A stretch of DNA of 64,000 nucleotides from Corynebacterium aurimucosum ATCC 700975 (lineage in GTDB: Bacteria > Actinomycetota > Actinomycetes > Mycobacteriales > Mycobacteriaceae), in NCBI RefSeq assembly GCF_000022905.1, contig NC_012590.1:124001-188000 (forward strand). Direction: 5' to 3'. Below the pieces are notes generated by a model. The model was not told the DNA's origin. It worked only from the letters and a program-made list of their open reading frames with translations, and did not search any database. This document shows positions 34,049-42,476 of this stretch, one piece after another (the first letter of the stretch is position 1; every line of letters begins with the position of its first letter). The translations under genes were made by a program, and so were the position numbers.

Positions 34049-34783
34049 CTACTTAGACGGCGCTGCTGTAGGGGCGTCGGCCTCGTCGATTGGCACGTAG
34101 TCCTCGCGGCGCTTGACCCAGGAGATAACCAGGGTGGTCAGTGGAAGCATGATCACCTCGCAGGCGGTCTTCCACAGGAATCCCACGATGACGTAGTTCA
34201 GGAAGCCGCTGAAGGAATCGATACCGATGACGGGTGCGGCGATGGCGCAGAACAGCAGGGTATCGCCGAATTCGCCGACGACGGTGGAAGCGACAAGGCG
34301 GGCGATGAGACCCTTCTCGCCTGAGCGGGCCTTCATCTTGACCAAGGTGAAGGAGTTGAGCAGCTGGCCCACGACGTAGCCCACGAGGGAAGCCAGCAGG
34401 ATTTGCGGGACGAGGCCCAGCGTGGCGGCGAAGGCTTCCTGACCTTCGTAGAAATCAGCCGCGGGCAGCCAAATTGCAATATAAAAGGAAACTGCGGCCA
34501 GAAGCGCCATGGCGAAACCGATATAAACGGCGCGGCGGGTGGACTTGAAGCCATAGCACTCAGAGAGAACATCGCCCACGATGTAGGCGATGGGGAAGAG
34601 GAAGAAGGCGCCATCGGTGATGAGCGGGCCGAGCTGGACACCCTTCGTGGCGTTGATGTTCGAAATGAGGAAGGTAACGACGAACACCGCGACCAGCCAC
34701 GGGTACAAAGTGGAATGTACCGGGATGAATCGGATGCTCTCGCCACCGTTTGTGGTGGTTGCGGTTGCCGATTGAGTTGTCAT
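34049..34783 (-). CDS. yhhQ: Queuosine precursor transporter (YhhQ/QueT-like, VUT family)
   Basis: A 244-residue membrane protein with six helices and the PF02592 signatures TFLISNINATKGV, FPIAYIVGDVLSECYGF and GEFGDTLLFCAIA. The family imports 7-deazaguanine precursors (preQ0, preQ1 or queuine) for tRNA modification. The start ATG (34781-34783) is placed where the soluble Thr-rich leader begins; the frame upstream to 35008 is unlike a protein. With tgt nearby it points to queuosine-precursor salvage. Confidence 0.88.
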   Translation of the reverse strand: MTTQSATATTTNGGESIRFIPVHSTLYPWLVAVFVVTFLISNINATKGVQLGPLITDGAFFLFPIAYIVGDVLSECYGFKSTRRAVYIGFAMALLAAVSFYIAIWLPAADFYEGQEAFAATLGLVPQILLASLVGYVVGQLLNSFTLVKMKARSGEKGLIARLVASTVVGEFGDTLLFCAIAAPVIGIDSFSGFLNYVIVGFLWKTACEVIMLPLTTLVISWVKRREDYVPIDEADAPTAAPSK

Positions 34784-35201
34784 GGAACAGCATTTTTCCA
34801 CGAAACTGGGGGAAGCAGAAATGGGGAGTGCTCCCTCACCCGGCTGTTTCCTGAGAACCTGCAGCGGAACTGGCTGTTTCGGGGGTGCGCTCTCGGTGCT
34901 GTGCCCATAAAGATCTATGAACTGGGCAGAAATAATGCACGCAGTATGGCATTCTTTTGCTTGCAACGTTTTCGTATTCCCTGAACGTTTCCTGTCTATT
35001 GTGTGCATGGCGCGCGCTCGAAGAGATTCGGGCGCGTTCGAATTTCGAGGCCAGAGAAAGACACGTCATGTCAGGGGGTGCGGCTACCTTGGTTTCTGGT
35101 CCTTAGAGCTTTCTGGCGGATCTTCTACCTTCTGCGTCGCTAGATGGGGAAGGTACCAGGTTCGCCGGTGGCCCAACTTCGTTTAAGGGAAGGTCATCGA
35201 T
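34784..35201. other. Intergenic control region between yhhQ and the tubulin-like operon
   Basis: A 418-bp gap with no convincing gene. It must hold the promoter of yhhQ (leftward) and of the long operon (rightward). Visible elements are a GGGAG-CA-CTCCC hairpin near 34828-34842 in the yhhQ leader, and a direct repeat of AACGTTT around 34964-34990. The leader is long enough for a riboswitch, but I could not recognise a preQ1 type. The operon's first gene is preceded by TTAAGGGAAGG. Confidence 0.4.
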
Positions 35202-35885
35202 ATGACGTTTGGTTCCCCAGGCTCGTCGCCACAGTTTGGCGGGCGCCCGCCGCAAGGGGCTGATCAGCCAGGTGCAGGTTCCGGGTTCGGCGCGCCCGGT
35301 GGGGCTGGGGGTCCCGGTGGTTTTGGTGCCCCGAATCCAGCACAGAATCCTGCCCAGACCCCAGCGCAGAAGCCTTCCTCCGGTACTGATTTTGGTCGGG
35401 GCTCCGGTTTCGGCTCTGCCCCGGGAAGCCCTGCGGGGGCTAACCCTAGTTCAGGGGCAGGTGGCTCTTTTGGTGCGCCGGGCTCGTCTGATGGTTTTGG
35501 TGAGTCCTCGCCTGCACCGGATTATCGCCGTCAGGTGGCAGCACCGACGAGTCCGACGAAGGGGCCGTGGCCGCTGCTCATTGCTGCTGGCGTTTCCGCA
35601 GTTATCGCACTGATCCTCTTGGTCATTGCGCCGCTTATTGCTTCGCCGACGCAGACTCTGTTCTTTGTCCTGGCTATCGGTGGATGGCTGCTGGCCGGAA
35701 TCGTGTCCTTTATCCTCTTGGGCCTGTACACGCTGAAGAACACGCAGCGCCAAGCCGAGACGTTTTATGTTGAGGACACCACGCAAACTTTGCTTTACCG
35801 CATCATCATGGGCGGAAGTTTTGTCCTTGTCATTGTCGCTGCGGTGGAAATCGCCTTCTACGTAGGAAAGGCGGTTGGCGCCTAA
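35202..35885 (+). CDS. Gly/Pro/Phe-rich membrane protein, operon gene 1
   Basis: A 227-residue protein. Residues 1-105 are low complexity, made of GFGAP, SPG and PAQ units, beginning MTFGSPGSSPQFGG and ending SSPAPDYRRQ. Residues 120-225 hold three or four helices (PWPLLIAAGVSAVIALILL and following), so it is an N-terminal cytoplasmic brush on a membrane anchor. Its start MTFGSP, the motif PAPDYR and the entry PWPL are shared with the last gene of the operon (51418), indicating paralogy. Stop overlaps the ATG of gene 2 by one base (TAATG). Function unknown. Confidence 0.75.
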   Translation: MTFGSPGSSPQFGGRPPQGADQPGAGSGFGAPGGAGGPGGFGAPNPAQNPAQTPAQKPSSGTDFGRGSGFGSAPGSPAGANPSSGAGGSFGAPGSSDGFGESSPAPDYRRQVAAPTSPTKGPWPLLIAAGVSAVIALILLVIAPLIASPTQTLFFVLAIGGWLLAGIVSFILLGLYTLKNTQRQAETFYVEDTTQTLLYRIIMGGSFVLVIVAAVEIAFYVGKAVGA

Positions 35886-38740
35886 TGAAGAAGTTCACAC
35901 GAGTACTTGCTTTATCCGCTGCGATGGCCATCACTGGGTTCGGTGGCAGCCTGGGAGCGGTGGCGCAGGATGCTCCGCCGCCTCCGGAAGAGCGCCCTGA
36001 GGGAATCGGCTCCGAATCTGCGCTCTCAGAAGTCTCACAAAAGAACCTCTCCGATTTTGGCTCCTGTATTGCCAGCGAGAAGTCTGCGGACCTGCTCTTT
36101 GTTCTTGACCAATCAGCGTCCTTGGTGGGCTATGAGGGCTCGCAGCCGACGGATGCCGATGCCTTCCGCGTTGATGCCACGGCGGACATCGTGAAGCAGT
36201 TGGCCCACCTCGGGGAAGACAACGGCGCAGACATTAACGTGAAACTCGCTGGCTTCGGATCCGACTATTACAGCGATCCTGCCGAGTATGGCGGGTGGAC
36301 CAATGTCTCCGGTAACGCTGATGCCCTGCAGGGCGAACTGGATAAGTTCCGCAAGGAGGATCGCGTTGCGGATCTAGAGACCAACTATGGCGCGGCCTAC
36401 AAAGGCGCGTTGAAGGAACTCGCTTCTCATCAAGGTAGTAGCTGCCGCGGCATCGTGTTCTTTACCGATGGTAAGTACTACACCGACGCCGAGGCCAACG
36501 ATCTTCAGGGCGCGCAGGACAAGCTGTGTGAGGTCAATTCCTCTGTCACCGCGTTCCGTAACTCCAATATCCGCCTCTTTAACGTGGGCCTCGTGCCAGC
36601 TGCGGAAGCCCAGGATCAAGTCCGCCAGCTCACCCGCATGGCGGAGGGTGAAGACTGTGGCCAGGGTGCCCCGAACGGTGCATTCTTTGACGCGGGTGAG
36701 GACCCAGCAGCGCTGTTCGCGGCCTTCCGTAACCTCATCCCTACCTCGGGTGGCGTAACCAAGGAAGGTAACTTCAAGGACCAGTTTGATTTCGTCCTTG
36801 ATAACTCCGTGTCCCCTGTGCGTTTGTCCGCGGTGCCGAAGAATTCGGTGGGTGAAGGCGACCTCATACCGACCCTGACTGGTCCCGATGGCGAAACGGT
36901 GGAGCTCACACCCGATACCACGAGCGTCGCCGGCGCGAAGGTCTCCGTGACGGAGAACAACAAGCTGCCGGGCATGGTTGATATCGCTATGGAAAAGGAT
37001 GGCGATTCCTGGGCCGGAGCATGGACCTTTGGTTACAAGGCGGCTGAGGGTACGGACGGCGAATACCTTGCTTCCGTCGTTATGGTGCCGGGCCTTAACC
37101 TGGACCTCAAGACCGAAGACGGGGCCAAGGTAGAAGGCGGCATTAACTCGGACCAGATCCTGAAGGGACAGTTGGTCGATGGCAAGGGCGAGCCACGTGC
37201 GCTGGAGGGTGAGGGAACCCTCTACGCGGAGTTCGTACCAGAGGACGGCACCCCGGTCACCCTTGTAGAGAATGCGCCGATCACCGATGGACAGCAGGTA
37301 GATATTCCGCTGGACAAGGTGGAAAACGCGGCATCCGGTCAGTTGCGAACCCGCGTGGAGATCACTACCAAAGAAACGGGTGAGCGCCCGGGCTCGAAGC
37401 TGGATCCCATCAACGCGGAAACGCCGCTGACGGTTACCCCGGTCAATATGCCGACGGTGGGCTCGGCACAGACAATTACCATGACGGAGAAAGAGATTAC
37501 CGTCGACGTTCCCGTGACCGGCCCCGGCAAGGTGTGGGTGGTAGACCAGACCATGGATTCTGATGGCGGAATGCTTCCCGCGGGAGTTCCTTCCGTTGCA
37601 GTGAGTTCTCAGCACAACTCGGAAGATTCCGCACTCGAGCTCTCCAAGGATGAGAAGGCAACCATCCCGGTGACTCTCAGCGTGGAAGAGATGGCGGATG
37701 GACCACTGCGCGTGGAGCCGGTCATTAACCTGCAGTCTGCTGAGGATAACCAGCAGATGGAGCTGCCGCTGACGCTGCAGGGCTCCATGACCGCACCACT
37801 GAGCAAGTCTGCTTTCGGCCTCTCCTTTGTCTTGGCGGTACTGCTGGCACTGCTGATTCCGCTGGCCATTCTGTACTTCATGAAGTGGTTTAGCGGCCGC
37901 ATTCCGGAAAAGCCCCGCATGTTTACGAAGACCATCCCGGTACGCCGAGAGGGTGCGAACCTCGTGCGTACCGACACCGGCCGCCCGTTTGCGGTGTCCA
38001 AGGATGAGTTTCAGGGTGCCGTTCCGGTGGAAGCCTCTGCACGTTCTGCCCGCTTGGGCAGCAATGATGCCAAGGTAAAGATGGGACTGAGCCCCTTCAC
38101 TGCCGCCCACGTGGAGGTCCAGCGCGATGGCACTATCTCCGGCAAGGGCAAGAAGTCCGGTTACCGGGCAGTGTTGCCGCTTGCGGTGCAGAACACGTGG
38201 TTCTTCATCGGTAACAAGAAGGACCGCGATTCTGGCGAGATTGTCATGACCATCGATACGTTGGCACAGGCCAGCGCATACGACGAGATGTCGAAGGAGA
38301 TCAGCCGCCAGGCCCTGCAACTCTTTGACCAAGTCGAATTCCCAGCCGAAAAGGCTGAGAAGGCACAGACGCCGCCGCAGGCAGGCCAACCGGGGCAGCC
38401 GGTCCAGCAGAACCAGCCCGGCTCCCAGCCGCCGAGCGGTCCGCCGCCGCAACGTGGACCGCAGCAGGGCGCTCCCCACCCGGGTGGGCGCCAGCAGGCG
38501 CCGCAACCTGGCGGTTTCGGCCAGTCCCAGCCTTCCGGACCGTCACCTCAGAACCAGCCAGGTCACGCTGAAGAGCCGGGACGCCCCGGCTTCGGCGGAG
38601 CACCACACTTTGGTGGTGGATCTGGTTTCGGCGGCGGCCCGAGCTTTGGCCAACCGGGCCAGCAGCGCCCAGACAATCCTGGTAACCCTGGTAATAACGG
38701 CGGCTGGCCCCCAGCCCCGGGATTTGGCTCCCAGGGTTAA
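35885..38740 (+). CDS. vWA-domain membrane protein with external MIDAS, operon gene 2
   Basis: A 951-residue protein: signal peptide (cut near AVAQD, residue 28), an external von Willebrand A domain (about 66-290) with a MIDAS D75QSAS and FFTDGKY, beta-rich repeats (about 300-630) like immunoglobulin folds, one helix (about 640-665, SFVLAVLLALLIPLAILYF), then a cytoplasmic part with a small beta domain and a long PQG/GFG-rich tail (about 820-951). The tail repeats GSGFGGGPSFGQPG-like units similar to gene 1. It would sense or bind outside and pass a signal in to cytoplasmic partners; that is inferred. Confidence 0.85.
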   Translation: MKKFTRVLALSAAMAITGFGGSLGAVAQDAPPPPEERPEGIGSESALSEVSQKNLSDFGSCIASEKSADLLFVLDQSASLVGYEGSQPTDADAFRVDATADIVKQLAHLGEDNGADINVKLAGFGSDYYSDPAEYGGWTNVSGNADALQGELDKFRKEDRVADLETNYGAAYKGALKELASHQGSSCRGIVFFTDGKYYTDAEANDLQGAQDKLCEVNSSVTAFRNSNIRLFNVGLVPAAEAQDQVRQLTRMAEGEDCGQGAPNGAFFDAGEDPAALFAAFRNLIPTSGGVTKEGNFKDQFDFVLDNSVSPVRLSAVPKNSVGEGDLIPTLTGPDGETVELTPDTTSVAGAKVSVTENNKLPGMVDIAMEKDGDSWAGAWTFGYKAAEGTDGEYLASVVMVPGLNLDLKTEDGAKVEGGINSDQILKGQLVDGKGEPRALEGEGTLYAEFVPEDGTPVTLVENAPITDGQQVDIPLDKVENAASGQLRTRVEITTKETGERPGSKLDPINAETPLTVTPVNMPTVGSAQTITMTEKEITVDVPVTGPGKVWVVDQTMDSDGGMLPAGVPSVAVSSQHNSEDSALELSKDEKATIPVTLSVEEMADGPLRVEPVINLQSAEDNQQMELPLTLQGSMTAPLSKSAFGLSFVLAVLLALLIPLAILYFMKWFSGRIPEKPRMFTKTIPVRREGANLVRTDTGRPFAVSKDEFQGAVPVEASARSARLGSNDAKVKMGLSPFTAAHVEVQRDGTISGKGKKSGYRAVLPLAVQNTWFFIGNKKDRDSGEIVMTIDTLAQASAYDEMSKEISRQALQLFDQVEFPAEKAEKAQTPPQAGQPGQPVQQNQPGSQPPSGPPPQRGPQQGAPHPGGRQQAPQPGGFGQSQPSGPSPQNQPGHAEEPGRPGFGGAPHFGGGSGFGGGPSFGQPGQQRPDNPGNPGNNGGWPPAPGFGSQG

Positions 38741-38810
38741 GCCGGCAGAGCAGCACACAACAGACATAAACAGCACAGAAGTGAACCTCCCCTTCGAAAG
38801 GTAGTTAAAG

Positions 38811-41800
38811 ATGAAGAAGTTCCTCGTCGTCGGTTGCGGTGGCTCCGGCGCCAAGACGCTGGCGTTCATGATGGACCAGCTCAAGGCCGAGCTGCGAAGC
38901 ATCGACCCGGACATGACCGAGTTGCCCAAGGCCTGGCAGTTCGTCAACATCGATGTGCCGCTCGAGGAGGAGGCAGGCCCGCAGAAGCTGCCGAATGTTA
39001 CCCAGAATGGCGGCCACTACGTGGGCATTGGTGCTCGCCAGAACTACAACACCTTCGATGAGGGCGTGTCCAGCATCCTGGGCCGTGCCGGCAAACTCGG
39101 TGAGATCGCAACGTGGGCCACCCGCAACCCCTCTACCAATGACGTGAAGCTGGCTGATGGCGCCGGCCAGTACCGCGCGATCGGCCGCATGCTGACCCTG
39201 CCGAATCTCAAGAAGATCCGCCAGTCGCTCAAGGAAGCGGTGGATGAGATGTTCACGCAGGAGGCAATCCAGGAGCTCAACCGCCTCAACTACAAGCAGA
39301 CCAAGCTGGACACCGATACCGGTGATTCCCAGCCGGTTGTCCTCGTTGTCTCTTCCATGGCAGGTGGCGCGGGCGCCTCGATGTTCCTCGATGTGTGCCG
39401 TGTACTCACCACTATTCCAAACGTGAACCCGCAGGGCACCCTCATCTTCATGTACACCCCGGAGATCTTCGCCGATAACAAGGCGGATGACATGGCCGGT
39501 GCGTGGCCGAACTCGCTGGCTATGTTCGGTGAGGTTGTCGCCGCACAGATGGGTAATGCGTATGATCACGACCGCGCTATCTTTGAGGCCTTCGACATGG
39601 GAACCCCGCCGGAAGGGCAGACCTTCGGCCGTATTTTCCCCATTGGTTCCAAGATGGGCACCACCAGCGCTCGCTTCGGCGATGGTTCCGCCATGTCCAT
39701 CTACCGCGGCTTGGGCCGCGCGTTGGCGGGGCTGATGGCTTCCACCAAGGCCAGCGATAACCTCGTGTCCTACGCGCTGACTAACACCCCGGCCGGTGAT
39801 GGCGGCCGCCGTTTCTTCGGTTGGGATCGCCCGGACGGCACGCCGTGGGGGCGCCTGCCCTGGGGTTCGCTGGGCTATGCCCAGGTTTCGATGGGCCGTG
39901 ACCGCTTTGCCGAATACTCTTCCCAGCGCCTTGCCCGCAGCGCCTTCGAGCGCCTCTTCAACGGGCACCTCGATCCGCAGAACCCCGAGGCCGGCGAGAT
40001 GCAGATTGCGAAGAAGTTGGAGGAGCGCCTGCCTAGCGCCTTTAGCTCTATGACGCTTGATCCTTCCTGGGCACAGGGCGGACAGATCGATAGCGGTAGC
40101 GTCTGGAACTGGCTCAACAGTGTGTTCGGTGGCCAAGCCCAGCAAGCCGCGGACAGCGCCGCGAAGCACCTGCAGAACTTCATTCCGGTGGGCCAGGGCC
40201 GCAACGTCAACGAATGGCGCGAAGAGTTTGAGGGCAACATGGCCGATCCCCGCAATGAGCAGGCCATCGCATCGGTTCTGAACAATGCTGCGTATGACAT
40301 TGTTTACCGCTACGCCAACTTCTTCAGCGATGGTGTCCTCGCCACCGTGGAGTCGGAGCTGGCTGCGGTGGGCGTGCCCTATGTGCGCGAGATGCTCTCC
40401 AAGATCACGGATGTGCTCACCAACTCTGACCTTCTCCTGCCGTGCCTGTTTGAGTACTCTGGCTACTACCAGAACACCCGCGTGTTGGCGAAGCCGGAAG
40501 GCGCGGATCCAATCCTCAGCCCGCTGACTGGCAAGGGCCAGATGACGGACCCGACTCCTACGGTTAATGCTCTGATGGGTCTGTACTTCAACCAGTTCTA
40601 CAGCTACGCCCTTATGGCCATTGCGCACCTGCTCAAGGATGTCCTGCAGGACTATGCCGATGAGAACCTCTTCCACCTTAAGCGCGAGCTGGGGGATGCC
40701 CACGCGGTGTTGGAGAAGGCCGTGTCAAAGCGCCCGGAGACCAACAAGTTGGCCGACGTCCGCACAGACGAGGTCAACTCGTGGCCAACAGAGCTCGATG
40801 AGGTCGTGGAAACCCGCTTCAAGGGTGCCGAGAACGAGATCATGCTGACTGACGTCAACACCTTCATTTCGGACTACCGGGACCAGATGTTGCGTACCAT
40901 CCAGGGCCAGCAGTCCACCTCGGATGTCACCAACTACGAGCAGGCTTATCCCTTTGCGGTGCGTGCGGTCATCCGCGGTGAATGGGAGTCGCTCGATGCG
41001 GCCCAGGCGCCGAATGACACCCTGGCCCCGCAGAAGCGTACCAACGATGCCTACTCCAACCGTGCTGGTTGGGTGTCCAAGTACCTCTCGCGCCATCCGC
41101 AAAGTGGTGAGTCCCGCGAATCGCAGCGCGCGCACTACCACGCCAAGATCCGCCCGACTGATCTGCTGGAGCGCTCGCGCCAGTGGATTAACCGCCGTGA
41201 TTATGAGTTCCAGAAGTTCAACTCGGTGGATCTGCGCCGCTACCTCACTCTTACCCCGGACATCAACGAGGTCGAGCACGCTGAGCGCCAGCGCCGCTTC
41301 ATCGAGGCTTTCCAGCTGGCCCTGAGCTATGCCCGCCCGTTGGCTGCTGTTAACGACGACATGGTTCAGCGCATCCACGGCAAGTCCGTGCAGTACACCT
41401 ACTCCTTCTCCGATATCCCATTTGCGGAGCTTGGCTCCGCAGAAACTGGCATTGCCTCCCAGCTGGAGTCGGTGCTCAGCCGCCCGGAGATTGACGGGCC
41501 TTCCACGGTGGCTCTGCGCAACTCGCTAAACATGTCGGATCACGTTCAGCACATCGAGATCTTCGGTTCCTACCCCAACTACTCGCCGATCGTCTTCTCT
41601 TCGATGTTCAACTACATCGCCAAGGACATCGAGAAGCAGGACAATTTCGATGGTTCCTGGTGGTCGGAGCGCCGCACCCGTCCGCTGCCGGCAGCCCTGC
41701 CGCTGACGAAGACGGAGCGTCAGGCCATGGTGGCGGGCTGGATCATCGGACGCATTACCGGCCGCGTCTACATTTCCAACGCCGATGCAGCCAATGCGGC

Positions 41801-42476
41801 AGCCCACATCTTCGATGACACGGATGGTGGCGTGAATGGCTGGGTTGATTTCCCGGATCCGCTGCTTATCTCGCCGCGCCGCATGATCAAGAAATCCGAC
41901 TGGATGTCTTCGGTTCTGGAGTCCATCTTCATCGCCTACGCGAAGGTGCAGGAAACCGGGCGCTACGGATTCGCTTCCTCGCTCTACCCATACCAGCTGT
42001 TGCGCGGGCTTTTCGACGACGGCCTGGACTTCGCCCATTCCGGTGCATCCACGCACCCGGTGGTTCACCGCCTCGCGCAGTTCTTGGCATCCGGTGAAGC
42101 TCCGAACCGCGGAGTCATGGGTACCTCCATCCAGGACCGCTACGAATCCTTCGTGGAGGAGCTGGATAAGTTCACCCGCGGCGCAGATCACTTTGTGCCG
42201 GGCCACACCAATTCCTTGCCGGGACAGGGACGGAAGGAAAAGCCCTTTGCGGAGGTACGCTCCCGCGAGGTCGCATCGCATACGCCGTACTACCGTGACT
42301 TGGCGCTGGACGTCATCGAGGTAGTTCCGGTTATCCGCAATTACCTGAACCAGGCCAAGACTGTGGCGGAGAATCCCGTCGCCCAGCCTGCCCCGCAGGT
42401 GCGTAGCTCCGATTCCGGCTTTGGCCAGGACGTCGCACCGGAATTCAACCTCAACGACCTGGATGACACCTTCTAA
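38811..42476 (+). CDS. Tubulin/FtsZ-like GTPase protein, operon gene 3
   Basis: A 1221-residue protein. Residues 1-16 (MKKFLVVGCGGSGAKT) and the glycine loop SSMAGGAGAS (181-190) match the tubulin/FtsZ nucleotide-binding pattern in its Tubulin_2 (PF13809) form, where the loop is GGAGAS instead of GGGTGTG. The remaining ~900 residues are unique helical sequence. The C-terminus ends EFNLNDLDDTF, which closely matches the end of the next protein. Long size and the divergent loop argue for a filament- or scaffold-forming protein rather than cytokinetic FtsZ. Strong AAAGG site. No membrane helix. Confidence 0.82.
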   Translation: MKKFLVVGCGGSGAKTLAFMMDQLKAELRSIDPDMTELPKAWQFVNIDVPLEEEAGPQKLPNVTQNGGHYVGIGARQNYNTFDEGVSSILGRAGKLGEIATWATRNPSTNDVKLADGAGQYRAIGRMLTLPNLKKIRQSLKEAVDEMFTQEAIQELNRLNYKQTKLDTDTGDSQPVVLVVSSMAGGAGASMFLDVCRVLTTIPNVNPQGTLIFMYTPEIFADNKADDMAGAWPNSLAMFGEVVAAQMGNAYDHDRAIFEAFDMGTPPEGQTFGRIFPIGSKMGTTSARFGDGSAMSIYRGLGRALAGLMASTKASDNLVSYALTNTPAGDGGRRFFGWDRPDGTPWGRLPWGSLGYAQVSMGRDRFAEYSSQRLARSAFERLFNGHLDPQNPEAGEMQIAKKLEERLPSAFSSMTLDPSWAQGGQIDSGSVWNWLNSVFGGQAQQAADSAAKHLQNFIPVGQGRNVNEWREEFEGNMADPRNEQAIASVLNNAAYDIVYRYANFFSDGVLATVESELAAVGVPYVREMLSKITDVLTNSDLLLPCLFEYSGYYQNTRVLAKPEGADPILSPLTGKGQMTDPTPTVNALMGLYFNQFYSYALMAIAHLLKDVLQDYADENLFHLKRELGDAHAVLEKAVSKRPETNKLADVRTDEVNSWPTELDEVVETRFKGAENEIMLTDVNTFISDYRDQMLRTIQGQQSTSDVTNYEQAYPFAVRAVIRGEWESLDAAQAPNDTLAPQKRTNDAYSNRAGWVSKYLSRHPQSGESRESQRAHYHAKIRPTDLLERSRQWINRRDYEFQKFNSVDLRRYLTLTPDINEVEHAERQRRFIEAFQLALSYARPLAAVNDDMVQRIHGKSVQYTYSFSDIPFAELGSAETGIASQLESVLSRPEIDGPSTVALRNSLNMSDHVQHIEIFGSYPNYSPIVFSSMFNYIAKDIEKQDNFDGSWWSERRTRPLPAALPLTKTERQAMVAGWIIGRITGRVYISNADAANAAAHIFDDTDGGVNGWVDFPDPLLISPRRMIKKSDWMSSVLESIFIAYAKVQETGRYGFASSLYPYQLLRGLFDDGLDFAHSGASTHPVVHRLAQFLASGEAPNRGVMGTSIQDRYESFVEELDKFTRGADHFVPGHTNSLPGQGRKEKPFAEVRSREVASHTPYYRDLALDVIEVVPVIRNYLNQAKTVAENPVAQPAPQVRSSDSGFGQDVAPEFNLNDLDDTF

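Noticed and set aside
34784..35008. preQ1 riboswitch in the yhhQ leader
   Set aside because: The leader is long and contains small hairpins, but none of the preQ1 class consensus elements I know is visible; only a covariance-model search could settle it.
36374..38506. A 710-codon minus-strand frame across operon gene 2
   Set aside because: His/Arg/Gly-rich shadow of the vWA gene, which has a signal peptide, MIDAS motif and membrane helix.
38805..40703. A 632-codon minus-strand frame across operon gene 3
   Set aside because: Shadow of the tubulin-like gene; no ribosome site and no domain.
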